Below, piece by piece: positions 48,501 through 60,679 of a stretch of 64,000 bases of DNA. Position 1 is the first letter of the stretch. Every line of letters begins with the position of its first letter. Position numbers and translations under genes: made by a program. The notes under the pieces are model-generated. The model worked only from the letters and a program-made list of their open reading frames with translations. It did no database searches and was not told the DNA's origin. This stretch comes from Sphagnum compactum (lineage: Eukaryota; Bryophyta; Sphagnopsida; Sphagnales): assembly GCA_965153455.1 (NCBI GenBank), contig OZ234497.1, forward strand, positions 11,594,001-11,658,000, given 5' to 3'.

Positions 48501-50676
48501 ATTGAAGCTTTTAGCTCTCTAGGCTACAGGTACATCCATTTTTGTGAGATGCTGCAGTTTTGTGAGATTTTCATTCAAAATTTCTTCACATTAGATTCTT
48601 ACAGTTCCATCTCCAAATAATTGTTTTGAATAGATGAGTGACTTGATTGGGATTTCTGCAAGTGCAGTGGATCTGAATGAGATAACAACAAATCTGGTGC
48701 CATATCCTAAGCTCCATTTTCTAGTGTCAAGCATGGCCCCTCACTCTGCCTTTTCTCACTCTGGTATGAATCAATACCTTTCTTCAAGCTAATAACCTAT
48801 GACTCATGGGCACCTTACAAGTTGCCATGGGTTAAAATTGCCTATGTCTTGCTACATCTTACCCATGATAACCTAGCCACATGAGTAAACTCTTTTTCCA
48901 GCTGTTAGGAAGTGTCCCACCTTTAAAAAGAGAAAAGAATCCACTGACACTTAATGCTTAGTCCTTTGTTCACAGACTTTAGCATGGTTTCTGTCTGTGA
49001 ATAATTTCCACAGTCTTCCTTGCATTACAATAACAAATATTACCGTAAAATCTGGCTAGAGTCCATCTACGCTGTTGAACTGGATTGGGCTGAGTGGTCA
49101 TGAAATTTGGAGTCTGCTCAGGACTGGTTTTGTTCTGATGTACAGGCTCAGCAGCACAGCAGCATCGTGCAATCAATCAGGTTGAAATACTATCAACTAC
49201 TTAAACTAACATGGATCTTCAGTCTGGAATACATAGAATTCACATGATGCTGAGCTCTACAAGTCCAAAATTAGAGAACAGATCTTGCATATGCCATGCT
49301 GGGTACAAAGCTCATATGTTTGAATTGCTTGTATATGCATAGAGGTCATCCATCTCCAAATTTCCAATCCACAAAGAGAATCCATCGCATTGGAATGAGA
49401 ATCTCTGTTATTGCAAATATTGAGATTACATTGGAAGTTTGCATATGGGTTTGTCACTCCCATTCAAAGCTGTTTAGAGGATGATGGATTATCAAGCCTG
49501 GTGTGACCCATAGGTACTTAGCTAATGACGCTATAGCTGGGTGTGCAGCTGTTCACAGAGGTATTTATGAGGGATAATCAGCTCATCAAAGTGGATCCCA
49601 CAAGATCCACATACCTGGCATGTGCTCTTCTAATGAGGGGCAATGGGTGCACCATCTCCGACCTTCACCAAAACGTCGCACGTATTAAGCATCGCCTCAC
49701 TATGGTTTCTCTCCCTCATGCTACCAAAAGCTTTAGAGGGTCTCTTCTCTGTGGGACTTAACTTGAATCTTTCACATGTCTGGGACAAACATACCAAAAT
49801 GGTCTTCACCAAAACTATTGTGAACTTGGCTTCAATCTTTTTTAAGTTGTCACAGCTCCAAAGATGTTGCATCATGATCTAATGGACTCAAAGGAGTCTC
49901 ATTAAAATCACTGTTCCAATACACAGGCCCATTGGAATACAGAGGGCTTCAAAGTGGGATTATGCAGTCAGGCTGCGGTCCACACTCCACGCTCTCTACT
50001 CTGCCTTGCCAACAATACCTGCATAGGGTAAGTTGCAGCTAGAATATTCTTGCAAGGTTGAACATAAATATTCCATCACCTTGATAACAGAGTAATCATT
50101 CAGTTTTGGAGCATGAGGCATGTCAATTTTCAGGTTACACAAATTTGGAGCTCTTTCAAGCTATTGTGCTTTTCCATGCTGCACTTTTATTGGGTGTTGT
50201 GGGAAGCAATAGAAAGAGATGATTTGGAGGAGAATGATGCAGGAGCAGGTTTATAGGAATGAGGGAGTGCTTCAAGAGGTTATATAAGCGACGAGTGTAT
50301 GTGCACCATTATGCTGAATACATGGACATTTCCATGTTTGATGATGCCTACAGTGCGATTCTTCTCACCCTTCCAGTACAACATTATCTATTTTAATAAA
50401 TCAGTTTTATGGATTGCTTTCTCATTGCAACTCAGATTATTATGTCTACTCAAACAAACTAAGCTTGAATTCACCTTAAATGAGTTTTGTACCTTAATGA
50501 GGGTAGGAACTTTACATCTTAAAAGAAGATTTCTCTGGAATATTGGCATACTTGACCTTAAAATATGGTTGATGGCAGACAAGCTGGAGGATTTGATTGC
50601 AGATTATGAAGAATTGGAATTTGCAACACCCCCCATGTCTTTCACTCGCCTGCAGCCTGTGCTCCCATACCTCTAG
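45530..50676 (+). CDS. TUBE1: Epsilon-tubulin, 16 exons, complete
   Basis: Epsilon-tubulin acts at centrioles and basal bodies, where with delta-tubulin it supports triplet microtubules. Exons: 45530-45577, 45770-45852, 45993-46077, 46358-46411, 46674-46741, 46933-46999, 47437-47535, 47794-47876, 48043-48123, 48306-48448, 48668-48763, 49146-49180, 49549-49704, 49927-50027, 50243-50352, 50579-50676. The total is 1407 nt, 468 residues, all junctions in phase; human epsilon-tubulin is about 475. Landmarks are [18 protein letters not shown] at the N-terminus, [12 protein letters not shown] (residues 73-84), SGSGNNW, the GTP-binding GGGTGSG (152-158), [46 protein letters not shown], and [16 protein letters not shown] near the C-terminus. 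The [12 protein letters not shown] and VLPIEN motifs separate it from gamma-, alpha- and beta-tubulin. Intron 1 uses a GC donor. The gene appears functional. Confidence 0.95.
45576..45583 (+). other. Non-canonical GC splice donor of epsilon-tubulin intron 1
   Basis: After the codons for G-N-Q the sequence is CAG|GCATGC, and the next exon opens with the codons for I-G-C-R-F-W after a TGCACAG acceptor. The nearby GT (in GGTAAC) would cut inside the conserved GQCGNQIG motif, and no acceptor restores it. A GC-AG intron is therefore the only reading that keeps the family sequence. Confidence 0.75.
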
Positions 50677-52750
50677 AAACTTCTGGTACCTATGAACTAG
50701 TTACTGGATGTAAGGTTTCCCATTATAGCTTTAAAACTTGAACCCATCAGGGACATGATAAATGAACCATTTTGCATATTCTGTTCTTGATGTTTCTTGC
50801 ATTGCATGGCAAGTAGACAACCAGTATTTACCAGCCTTGGAGTTGCAGTTTCTAAAACCCCTGTAAAGAGTCAGAAAATGATCAGTCTTGAGATTAGTGC
50901 CCTTTATCCTCTCCTGTAATCAAAGGTTGCCAACATTCTGCTCTGGGAAATTTTCAGTGATCGTATGCTGTGTGTGTTTATGAGCTGATCAGTATATTGT
51001 GTGCATTGGTAGAGAGATACATCGCTCCAAATTGAGTAATTTCTGAAAATGCACTTAGAGGTTTGATGTGGTACAAAATGCATCGCTGCTACTGGGTCCA
51101 ATAATTTCAGAGCCAAATATTGTCTCAAATGGAAAGTCTTCTGAATATGTGAGAGGTTGGGGTGGGTTCTTTGCCAGTGAAATTGGTGACAGCATTGGTG
51201 CCTTGAGAGATAGTGTGTTTGGCAATGATGTGGTAAACTGCAGTCTGAAGTCTGCATTTCAAAAGATTGGATGGTGACATGTCTTGTTGTTGTGGATAGT
51301 TCCAATGCCTCAGCTTTTCAAAGATGTCATGGATGAAGCTGTTCACAATTCCCATTGCCTTGTTTGATATTCATGTGTCTAGATGCACCTGATGTAGTAT
51401 AATTCTGACAGATTTGAAGAACGTCTGTGGTAACACATGCTCTTGTAGACAATGGTGCGGTCTGTAAAATCTGTAGTGACACATTTAGTTTTTCCCAAAC
51501 CTCCTATGATTATGAATTGACATGATCAACCTGTAATCTATATCATGAGGCCTTCCAAAATCCCAGTGGTAATTACACGATTAATTTGACCACATGGAGT
51601 CACAAGTGTGAGCTTGCCCTCAGTGGGTTTTATACAATAGTACCAGATAAGATGCTGTGAAGAACTGCAGTGTAAGAGTCTTTCAAAGGTTTTCTCCAGT
51701 ATATGGACAGAAGGATTGCATCTACTTTACCTGTTTGAGCACTCAGTAGATGTACATCTTGTTCCTGGCATCCTCATTGAAACTGAGGCCTCTTCACTGC
51801 TTTCTGCCTCAGCTTCTTGGTGTATATACCCTCTTCTTCAGCCAGTAATTCCCTATGTCCTTCCTGTCATGCCCTCATCTTTCGCTCCTCCAAAACCTGT
51901 TTCAAGCTTGAGTGAAACAAACCAAAAATAAATCCAAACAAGCCAGTTGGAAGAAGATTTTGTTTTTTTTTCAGAAAACCAGGACTTTAGGAGACTAGGC
52001 TAGATAATCCTCCAAACCCTACCAGAGGTTCAGAGAATGGGAACTAACAAGATCTAAAACGAAAAATTGGGAATTTCACTCCAGCATTCACAATCCTTTG
52101 AATGGATCCCACCATGTCAAGGTTTGATATTGGGGCATCTATAGCACTATGGAAAGAAAATGGTAATTTTCGAAGGAGAATGTCAGGGCAGTTGGGGAAA
52201 CCAGCCTGTAACTACTTCAGGGTCTTATCCTTCTATCAACTCTTGCATGGTTGGAAAGCCCTTGATCTCCAGTATCACAGGGGGGTTGACCAGTAATCTA
52301 ACCCCATAAACTCCACTGGGATCATCACCCTGGCAACATGATTGTTCCTGTTATAATAACTGTCTTTGCCAAATTGGGGAAAATGTATTCCCTGCAGTAA
52401 GCGAAAGATATCCCTAAAGTATGCAACAGAAGGTATTCCTCCAGAAGGTGATGAGTAGGTAATTTTCCATTTAGGAAGTAACCAGCTTCCACAAATTTCA
52501 GGAAGATTAAAATTTTTGAATTATAATAAAGAAGAGAAACAACAAGCTTTAGGCAATCTCATTACCACACCATCATGAGCTTTGTGGAGCAAGAGAGTAA
52601 AGTACACTGCTTGTCTCAAGCCTTGGAAGAATGTGTTTTGATGTGCCTGAGAATGAGGACACATTACCATTTTCATGGTTGTAACAAGGTCTTGTGACTG
52701 CAAGTTTGAAAATTACCCAAATCAACACATTCCTAAAGTCCTCCACAGCC
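50677..52750. other. Region between epsilon-tubulin and the inhibitor gene
   Basis: The first part should be the epsilon-tubulin 3' untranslated region. An open frame at 51068-51277 (+) reads GPIISEPNIVSNGKSSEYV and further acceptable-looking residues. I do not recognise it and could not connect it to either neighbour. Frames at 51716-51931 and 52102-52296 are also unassigned. Confidence 0.4.
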
Positions 52751-53727
52751 ATGGCACAGAGAAAAGTTCAAGTACTTACCAATAATGTCCTGATGCTGAC
52801 ACTCATCATGGTGCTCATCTTCCATGCTCCAGCTTCAGTTGCAGTTTTCAATGAGACTGGTAACCACTGGCTCTCTCATCATGACAACAAAAAATTGGAA
52901 AACCATATATGTAAAAAACAGAACAGGAAGTGTTTGTACTAGAAGACCAACCCAAGCAAGATTAATGCAAATAGCCAACACTACATCTAAAACATTGCAA
53001 TTTGGAGGGGTGCAGGGAGTGACAAAGATTCATGGCCAGAGCTGTTATTTGCAAATATCACCGAAGCATTACAAGTCATTACTGAGAGTAATTTTGTGCC
53101 AAATGTATATGTGCAGCCACCAGACTCAGGCACCCCACCCGCACATAATGGCACACCTCAAGACCTCTGGATTTACACTGATGGCCTAATTGTTTATGAA
53201 ATTCCTAGACGTGGTGTTTGGCACCCCAACCGTAAGTTCCAGTAGCCCTGACTAAGTCCATGCCAGAAAAATTCATCTGAATCAGAATCAATGCCTGTAG
53301 ACTAGTTGTATTTACAAACACTTCAGAATAGTAAGCACATCCCAAAATGCAAAACTGCATTGGTATATATATGTCTTCACCTGACCAATCTTCAGTGCTG
53401 ATGACAGAATTAGTACCTCCACTTAAGAAGGGGCAGATTCAAAAAACATCTCCCACTGCATTTTAGCACAGAACTTGTACAAAATGGGTAAACAGTGTAA
53501 ATAAATCAGTCGAGTTTGGGATGACTTCAGGGTTGAGTCCAGGATGGCCCGACCTTGTTGGAAAGGAGCAGGAGCTAGCAATGCAACAAATACATTGTGA
53601 TGTTATGGGTCTCACTATTATTTATGGTCCAAAGGGTTTCTTCAGAGTTGGAGATGTGAGTTTATCCCGTGTATGGCTTGACATCAATCCAGATGGAACT
53701 GTGGCATATGTGCCCTCAATAGGCTAA
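52751..53727 (+). CDS. Secreted two-domain potato inhibitor I-like protein
   Basis: Potato inhibitor I (MEROPS I13) proteins block serine proteases, often against pests or microbes. Exons 52751-52859, 53016-53231 and 53531-53727 join in phase (522 nt, 173 residues). Residues 1-31 form a signal peptide with hydrophobic core VLMLTLIMVLIF, so it should be secreted. Domain 1 (from residue 38) has the family opening SDKDSWPELL and ends GLIVYEIPRRG. Domain 2 has SPGWPDLVGKEQELA (111-125) and ends RVWLDINPDG-TVAYVPSIG at the C-terminus. Each domain lies mainly on its own exon, which suggests internal duplication. N-x-T sites occur at N34 and N50. The reactive-site loops differ from the usual T-x-D-[FY]-R-x-D-R pattern: domain 1 has a long Pro/Gly-rich loop and domain 2 has GFFRVGDVSLSR. 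Protease specificity, or loss of activity, is therefore uncertain. Confidence 0.85.
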
Positions 53728-54276
53728 GGAAAGGGGGGTTCCTTTGCCTGGAGTTCTTGAAAGATGTCTCCTCTGCAGATTGGAAAAGTGTTAGACATGA
53801 AAAGTGACACCCATAAAGATTAACTCCTGAAATTCCAGACAAAATTCAAATACCACAATCAATATTGCTCTCCCAACAACAATTCATTCAATATGACCAC
53901 TACAAGACAACAAAGGGAAACATCACTTACCAGACACAACACCAATGAATATTCATCAGTTGTGATTCCTATGCAACTAGAGCATAGAAGCATTTTTTGT
54001 CAGTCAAGGAACATGAAACAGCACAAGACAAGTCTCACAAACTTGGTAAAAAATGAAAATAAGCTTTAAAATATATTCTGAGATACAGCAATAAATCCGT
54101 TATCAGGATTTGTATGGTACAAGTCTGTTTAATGTTTCTTTCATCTTCAAACTTTAACCAGAAAGGCTTGCAATCAGGCTCAAAACATATGCAAGAAATC
54201 TCTCCTAGAGAATACTAGAAATTCACTCCACAAAGAGTTCCCTAAAAATTCTCAAGTAATCAATGTTACTACAAAG
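53728..54276. other. Convergent intergenic region
   Basis: This 550-bp stretch separates the 3' ends of the plus-strand inhibitor gene and the minus-strand ABC1 kinase gene, and should hold both 3' untranslated regions. I see no gene or clear terminator feature in it. Confidence 0.6.
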
Positions 54277-57200
54277 TTATGAGGTTGGTGGAAGGTGGCC
54301 TCGCCTTCGACGCCTTTTTCGTCTCTCCCACACAAGCTCTTTTACCTTGGCCTCAACTTTCACAGGAATATCTGAAGAAACACAGAGACCTTCTCATTAA
54401 TTTTCCAGTTTAAACATGAATGAGCTCTAAGCAATCAAGTCTTACTCTCAATTAGAGACGGATGTGGGTGGTGACTCATGCATCATTTTCTAGCAGTTCA
54501 TGTACACACAAGTCTGGGCTATTTAGCACACTTCAGGAACTCTATCTCCTCCACATGTTAGACAACTAATACAACACATATTACTCACTGACAGCAATTT
54601 AAGATACCTTTCAAAGAAAGGGAAATCAGAAACAGACCCAGAAACAAAAGTTGTTTGAGTGTCGGCTTCACTACGAACAGCAATCTCCTGATCTAAAGTA
54701 CAGAGAATTACACTCTTCAAGCCTGTGTGCTTCCTTGCCATTTCTTTCCTCTTTTCCACTCACAGTCAATAATTTTGTGTATGGAAATGACCTACCCTGA
54801 GAGATCTTATATCCTGGTGCAGCCCCCAAAGGAACCATAAGAACCCTCTTTCCAGATTTGAATGGATTTGCATGCCTATAATGTCTATAGAAATTACCTG
54901 GAATGGGATTTAATGTAAGATTTTTGTCATCTGCCAGAATTGCTTGAGCTAGAGGCTTCCATTGCTCTGATGATGAATATGGACAATCCATACCCACGCT
55001 AAGTCCTCGTAATATGTGAATGGTTCTCAGAATGAAGAACAGATCCTTTGGAAAATTCTGTCAAAGAAGGCAAAAAACAGTCTGTAAAGGTATCTGTTGT
55101 GTTGGTTCTAGCAAAACCAAAACTAATGCCTCAAGTGACTAACTGGATTCGCAGAACTAGAGATCCCCTATTGCAGATTATTTCAGAGAATGCAAAGTTG
55201 CTTGGGTGATTGGCGTGGAGAAATACCTACCTTCACAGAGATGTCATTGAGAACTGTATCCTCCCCAAATGGATTGGCAACTGCAACACCTGGTGGCAGT
55301 TTTGTGTCAAACATTGTCACTGCCAATGTCCTGAAACTGTCTGAGTCATTTCCACCCATCTGAACTGTTTCAATTCCCAGGTTCCTGCCAACCCCATATA
55401 CAACAGTAATCAAATCAGACAGCACCTCGTATGAATGCTTCCAATGTGGCATCCCTTACGCAGGGTTTTTTTTTCCCCCCAATTTTGTGATCAATCATCC
55501 ACAAGAGGCAATCATCCACAAGAGGAATGAGCCAAATTCAGCTACATGCCAGAGAGGACAGTGGAAAAAAATTAAGAATCAAGCTATGATTTGGCAACCC
55601 CCAAGAACCTATTGTCTAAATATGGCTACTTCAGAATTTTATTCCTCAAAACATGGAGACTTTGGCGCATTTTTCCCAAAATAATCCTTTGTATCCTGTC
55701 ACTGGATTATTTTTCTGTTGCCATGGTGTGAAATTTCACCAAAAAAAAAGAAGACTGTCCTTATGGCTCTCAACATCTTAGAAAGAATTGAGTAATTCAT
55801 CATCAAAAGGGGAGAGAAGAGCATACTTGAAACAGCAAACAATTTCTGAAACATTGTTGGATGCCAAAGCCACCACTAAACGTGCAAATCCTAAACGCAA
55901 ATCCTCACTTAATTCTTTCACCTGCCCATAATCCAGAAGCGCCACCTTCACCAATTCCAAAAACAAACATTCTCAAAAAGACAATACAGCTTGAGTAATA
56001 CTAGAATCCAACAACACAAAGCAGATAACAGCATCCATCATACTAAAATTCTAGCAGTCAACACTAATAAAATTTTAAAAGGGTGCTCAAGAAGAGATAC
56101 ATACCCTGCCATCCTTCATAATATGAACATTTCCTGGATGTGGGTCAGCCTGGAAAAAACCATCCCTTAATATCATCTGCCCATATGCTGATGACAAATC
56201 CCTCAAAATATTCCTGTATACCACAAATGGTAATCCAACTATCATATGCACTGGGTAAATCACATGAACTGCCTGATAATTGCCTGTCCTGATTGATCTG
56301 CCTTAATCACAATGAAGAACTCCTCTCCAGTACAGCCCAGTTCCTGATCTGACCTATCACTATCACCAAGAAGCTGTGACAGTATACTCTACTTCTACCA
56401 GAAGAGTGTTCTCCCAATCACCAAGCAGAGATGTTACAGAACAGGACCATACATCCAATGACCCAAGAAGGCCTACAAGTAAAGTACACATAGAGAGAGA
56501 TTGTAATCTAAGTCACTTCTTCAATAGACCTTCAGATGAACTGTGAAAAACAGCCACCTTTTTGCAATTCTGGCCATGGCACCATTTGGGTCGATTCCAC
56601 GCTTAGCCATTTCATCTCCCAATTTCAGTATGGGTACGCCTTCTATGAAATCCATCACCAACACTTTCCTATAAATAAAAAATGCCACAGCATTATCACA
56701 GCAAGATTAGCATCATACTTCATGACTGTGTACTGTCTTCATATTTCAGACCAGTTCTTTGCTGTATCTCCCTGTAAACATGCCTGTCCCTTCATTTGTA
56801 AAGGTAGGAATCCTTACAGGCTGAGTACAGATGCACCAGATTCTAGAACACTTTCAATCTGCACCTAGGGCCATGAACATTTTGTTTCTGTCCATTTCAC
56901 AGAGAAAGATTGTTGCCAAACCCAACCTAGTGCTTCTGACTCTTCAACATTTCAGGCCCCCATGATGCAACTCTCAATGGTATCCTTCATGCAGAGAAAC
57001 CACAATCAGCAGCTGTACTGGTCAGGTCCACACTCAGCCTCTCAAACTCACAAGCATTTCTACTTGCCAGCTGGCACTTGCAGGTAGTTTATAATGCTTG
57101 ACTACTGTACATTTGGTGCTCTACCTTGCACTTCCCTCATCTCACTGGCACAACTCTTACAACAGGAAACGGAGATTGTAAGAAAAAGTATATTGAGCAC

Positions 57201-60200
57201 CACAGATCCTCACATAAGAAGAAAGAACACACAAATTTGGAGTAAAAGAACACACTTTGTGACCAATCCAGGTATTGAACGAGGAATGACAATAGGGGAT
57301 CTCCCCTGATTAGCTGACTGCAAGGACTTGTATATCTGGTCCATGGATACTGCCTCCTTCACAAAATCAAACTCGAGTTCTACCTGCACATCACAATATT
57401 TCATTTGATGAACCCTGGGAACACTTTGAGCCTTTTGGCAAGTCCACAAGTGCACATGTATGATCCACAGTGCTCATTAACCCTATGAGGGAGTAATTGT
57501 ACATAGAACCATGGTTGGATATATGGTACATACTATGCAACTGACTGCATATGCATCCTGGCTCAAAACTTCTGAAATACTTACCACAAAGAGAGGAGAG
57601 TGATGAATAAACCTGGTGTTCAAGTTCATCAAGGATTGAGAGTATATCAAACTGAACATCAAATCGCTGCAAAAATGCTGCAAACATTTTTTGGTTACGA
57701 ATGTCTGTCATCATTAATTCATGTGCCCCTGGATGCTGGACCTGGTATCCATTCCCAAAAAAATTCAAGTTACCTTAGCCCAACCTCAATACATCCAATC
57801 AAGTTCTGGAGTAAACTCCTCTGAATGATAAGCTCACATCAATGATCACAAACATACAACCATGTATACTTCACAACATGCTACATGAGAACCAATAACA
57901 AGAACATCAAAAAGTATCCTACAATCAGAACAAACATCATGACTGGGTGTAATACCTTTACAGCAACATCCTTTGTTGCACCCCTGACTCTCGCACGATG
58001 GACCTACATAATAACCAGAATTCCCAAAGATTCCAGCTTTTTCATCAAGAGATGTAATGACCTCATGTGAGCTGGCCGTATTTAGGCCCGCCTTCAAGGT
58101 CTCTGACCTGTTCATACTTACTATTCCTTACCATCTACCCTGTAAGTGCACCTGATGATCATAAGCATCCCCAAGAAAAAGCAGAGAACAAATTGTGTTT
58201 CAAATGGTTCCTGAAGCCTGGAATATCCTTTCAAATTCTTAGAAAATGTCTATTCCCTATAGATAAGAATGTGTTCAAACCATGATTCTTTCACTTCATC
58301 AGCTACACAATGCCCTACCTGGGCCACTGATGCAGAACCAAGGGGCTTGCAATCAAATCGCTCAAAGATAGAGCCCATTGGCTTTCCAAATTCTTGCTCA
58401 ATAACTTTTTGAACCATCTTGTATGGTGTTTCTGGCGCTCCATCACATAAGACCACCAGCTTCCTCACCCATGGCATTGGTGACAAATCTGGCTTTGCCA
58501 GTAATTGTGCTGACTGCTCTCATATTTAGGGACACCCAACACTGTCAATGATATTGAGTTGAAATAATGTATTGGGAAAAATACACGTCTCCTGACAAAT
58601 TGTAACTGAGTGTGACTTGACCTCTAAGGGCACTGCCTCCTTTTCAAGTGTTGGCACATTCTAACTTCTACAAGGGCAGCAACTTGATTCCCTGTGCTCC
58701 CCTAGGACTCAGGAGCCCTTGGGTTCCCACACTTATGGGATTTACTTCCAAGTGGCCCTCGTTGTAGCTGGTTTGCTAGTATGGGCAACATCTAGCATGT
58801 CCTAGTGATATATTGAACCCACTACCACTGCGGGATGGGCTATTTACTTTATGCTAAACAAAGCATTCTTTCATTAAATAAAACCACCCATGGATTGAAC
58901 TTCTGGCCTAGACCCATGCCAAGTTTGGGGCTGTGAAAGAGCAACGGGCCTTCAAGGAATTGAAATGACAGGAACACCTCAGTCAAAGAGCATCACATTC
59001 AGGCAGAGATTGCAATCAGATCTGCTTCACAAACTGAAACTGAAAGGAAGCCAATACCTAAAACAAAAGTAACACAAAAGCAGCACGTATCTATGAGATT
59101 GCAGAGAAAACTCCACAACAACTCTTTGAAGGTGACACAAAGTAAAATGAGTGTGATGAAAACCTCATGAGTGACTCACAAAGTGTCAGACCATCACTGA
59201 CTTCATCAGCTCACAAAGGCGGGTGTAGATAACTAAATAATAATCCACCTAAAATATCAGGCAAACCATTGTACAAATATCTGTGTCCTGAGTTTCTGTT
59301 GCATTTCTGGAAGCAACAGGAAGCCCGGTCATGATGCTGACTAGCACTCAAGAGACACAACTAATCAAAAAAGTCAACAGTATCCTCATTCAAGCTGCAG
59401 CAAGCTTGTGAGGGTAAGATTCCTTTCATTTAAGGCTGTCCCTGCACAAGAAAGCATCTAATCCTATGTCTTAGAGAGCCTTACATAGAGGGTAGTGGTT
59501 GGGGCCTCCTGCACCCTAAACATATCCTTTAAGCACACAATTGGTGACAACTTGGATACAGAACATCTGCTAAAGTCACTGGAAAACATATAATGAGATT
59601 GCTGAGAAAACTCCACAACAACACTTTGAAGATAACATGAGAAGAATGAGTGCACTCATAACCTTATGAATGTTGCACACAAGGTATCAGACCATCACCC
59701 TTATCATGAATGATAACACAAAAGCTGCTCAGCATGGACAGTATTCCACACAGATATAGCAAAGAAGCAGCAAGACAAATCACACTCTTTGTCTATAGTC
59801 TGGCGGTATCCCACTCACTGCAGTTCATTGCACCAAGCAAATAAAAAGTTACCCAAAGATTCAGAACACCACCAGATTAGATGCTTCACCTTGAGAAAAA
59901 AGCCACCAAGCTCTGTGCACAGAGAGTATAGTCTATCTGCAGCCCATTCGTGTTGATCTTCCCACATGCGCTCTTGTTCTGCTTCATGCTTCACAAATTT
60001 TACTCGCAATTGCAGAGTCTGAGAGAAATGCAGACACTTATTGTCATTTTCTAGATTATTTATCTCCTCTTCTGCAGGGATGCCACAGCCACTGCAGACC
60101 ACAAAAGATCAGGAAACATAACACAAATGCAAACCCTGAAGATGACTACTCTGAATAATCCAGATGCATCGATGCATTCAATGTACCAGTGAGTGCCATA

Positions 60201-60679
60201 ACATCTCACCCTAAGCCACAAGTGGCAAGCTCTAATAACCCAGCAGTTTATTGACATGACTGCTAGAATAGTGTGGTAGGATTTTGCTCCTACACCCCAG
60301 ACATCCACAACATCAAAAGTTTTGGAAAAAAATACAATTGCAAACTCGGAGTAACTTGCACCTTGTAACTTGCATAGATTTGCACAGTGCGAGTCCAGAA
60401 TTGGATAGTGCGGCTAATATTTTTCTGATGATTTTTCCAGCCAAGCTCATGAAGTGCGCGTTTCTTCTCATCAAGTACAACCCGTGCCCAGCTCTTCATA
60501 GTCTCATCAAATTTCCAGTGCTTATATGCACCAAGTTCCCACATCATGCTCAAATGTGCACTTCGTCTCTTCCCTTCCATGCAGCCAGCATTGATCTTTT
60601 GTAGATGGCGATCTACCCATCCCAATGGCACCTTCCTCATGCATAATAAAAACTCTTGTTTCGTTTGCTGGCGGCCCAT
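54277..60679 (-). CDS. ABC1/UbiB-family atypical protein kinase, 12 exons
   Basis: ABC1 kinase-like proteins are atypical ATP-binding proteins, mostly of plastids and mitochondria, linked to quinone and prenyl-lipid metabolism. Exons: 60679-60362, 60018-59890, 58513-58319, 58003-57956, 57741-57613, 57383-57256, 56668-56558, 56213-56105, 55945-55827, 55384-55231, 55057-54898, 54371-54277. They sum to 1695 nt (564 residues) with all phases consistent. Motifs: KSAQ at 149-152 (family K-x-G-Q), alanine loop GSASVAQ (208-214), nucleotide-site Lys in VAVK (230), FFQADPHPGN (372-381), and DYGQ (394-397) in place of DFG. The C-terminus is strongly basic (RRKRRRRR, 550-557). The start is the first in-frame ATG of the first exon; no clear transit peptide is seen, so a further upstream exon is possible. 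The gene looks intact. The exact plant ABC1K subgroup is not assigned. Confidence 0.93.
59393..59596. repeat. Dispersed repeat, copy 2 (ABC1 kinase intron)
   Basis: This segment shares GAGGGTAGTGGTTGGGGCCT and flanking sequence with 28423-28625. It lies in the long intron between the exons at 60018-59890 and 58513-58319. Both copies are in the same orientation relative to minus-strand host genes. A neighbouring local duplication pairs 59094-59200 with 59587-59700 (GAGAAAACTCCACAACAAC). Confidence 0.8.

Noticed and set aside
45530-50676. Gamma-tubulin, or a degraded tubulin pseudogene
   Set aside because: The N-terminal MPREIIT motif fits gamma- and epsilon-tubulin alike, but [21 protein letters not shown] and KPFDSMNG are epsilon-specific. 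Careful joining gives 16 in-phase exons and no stop.
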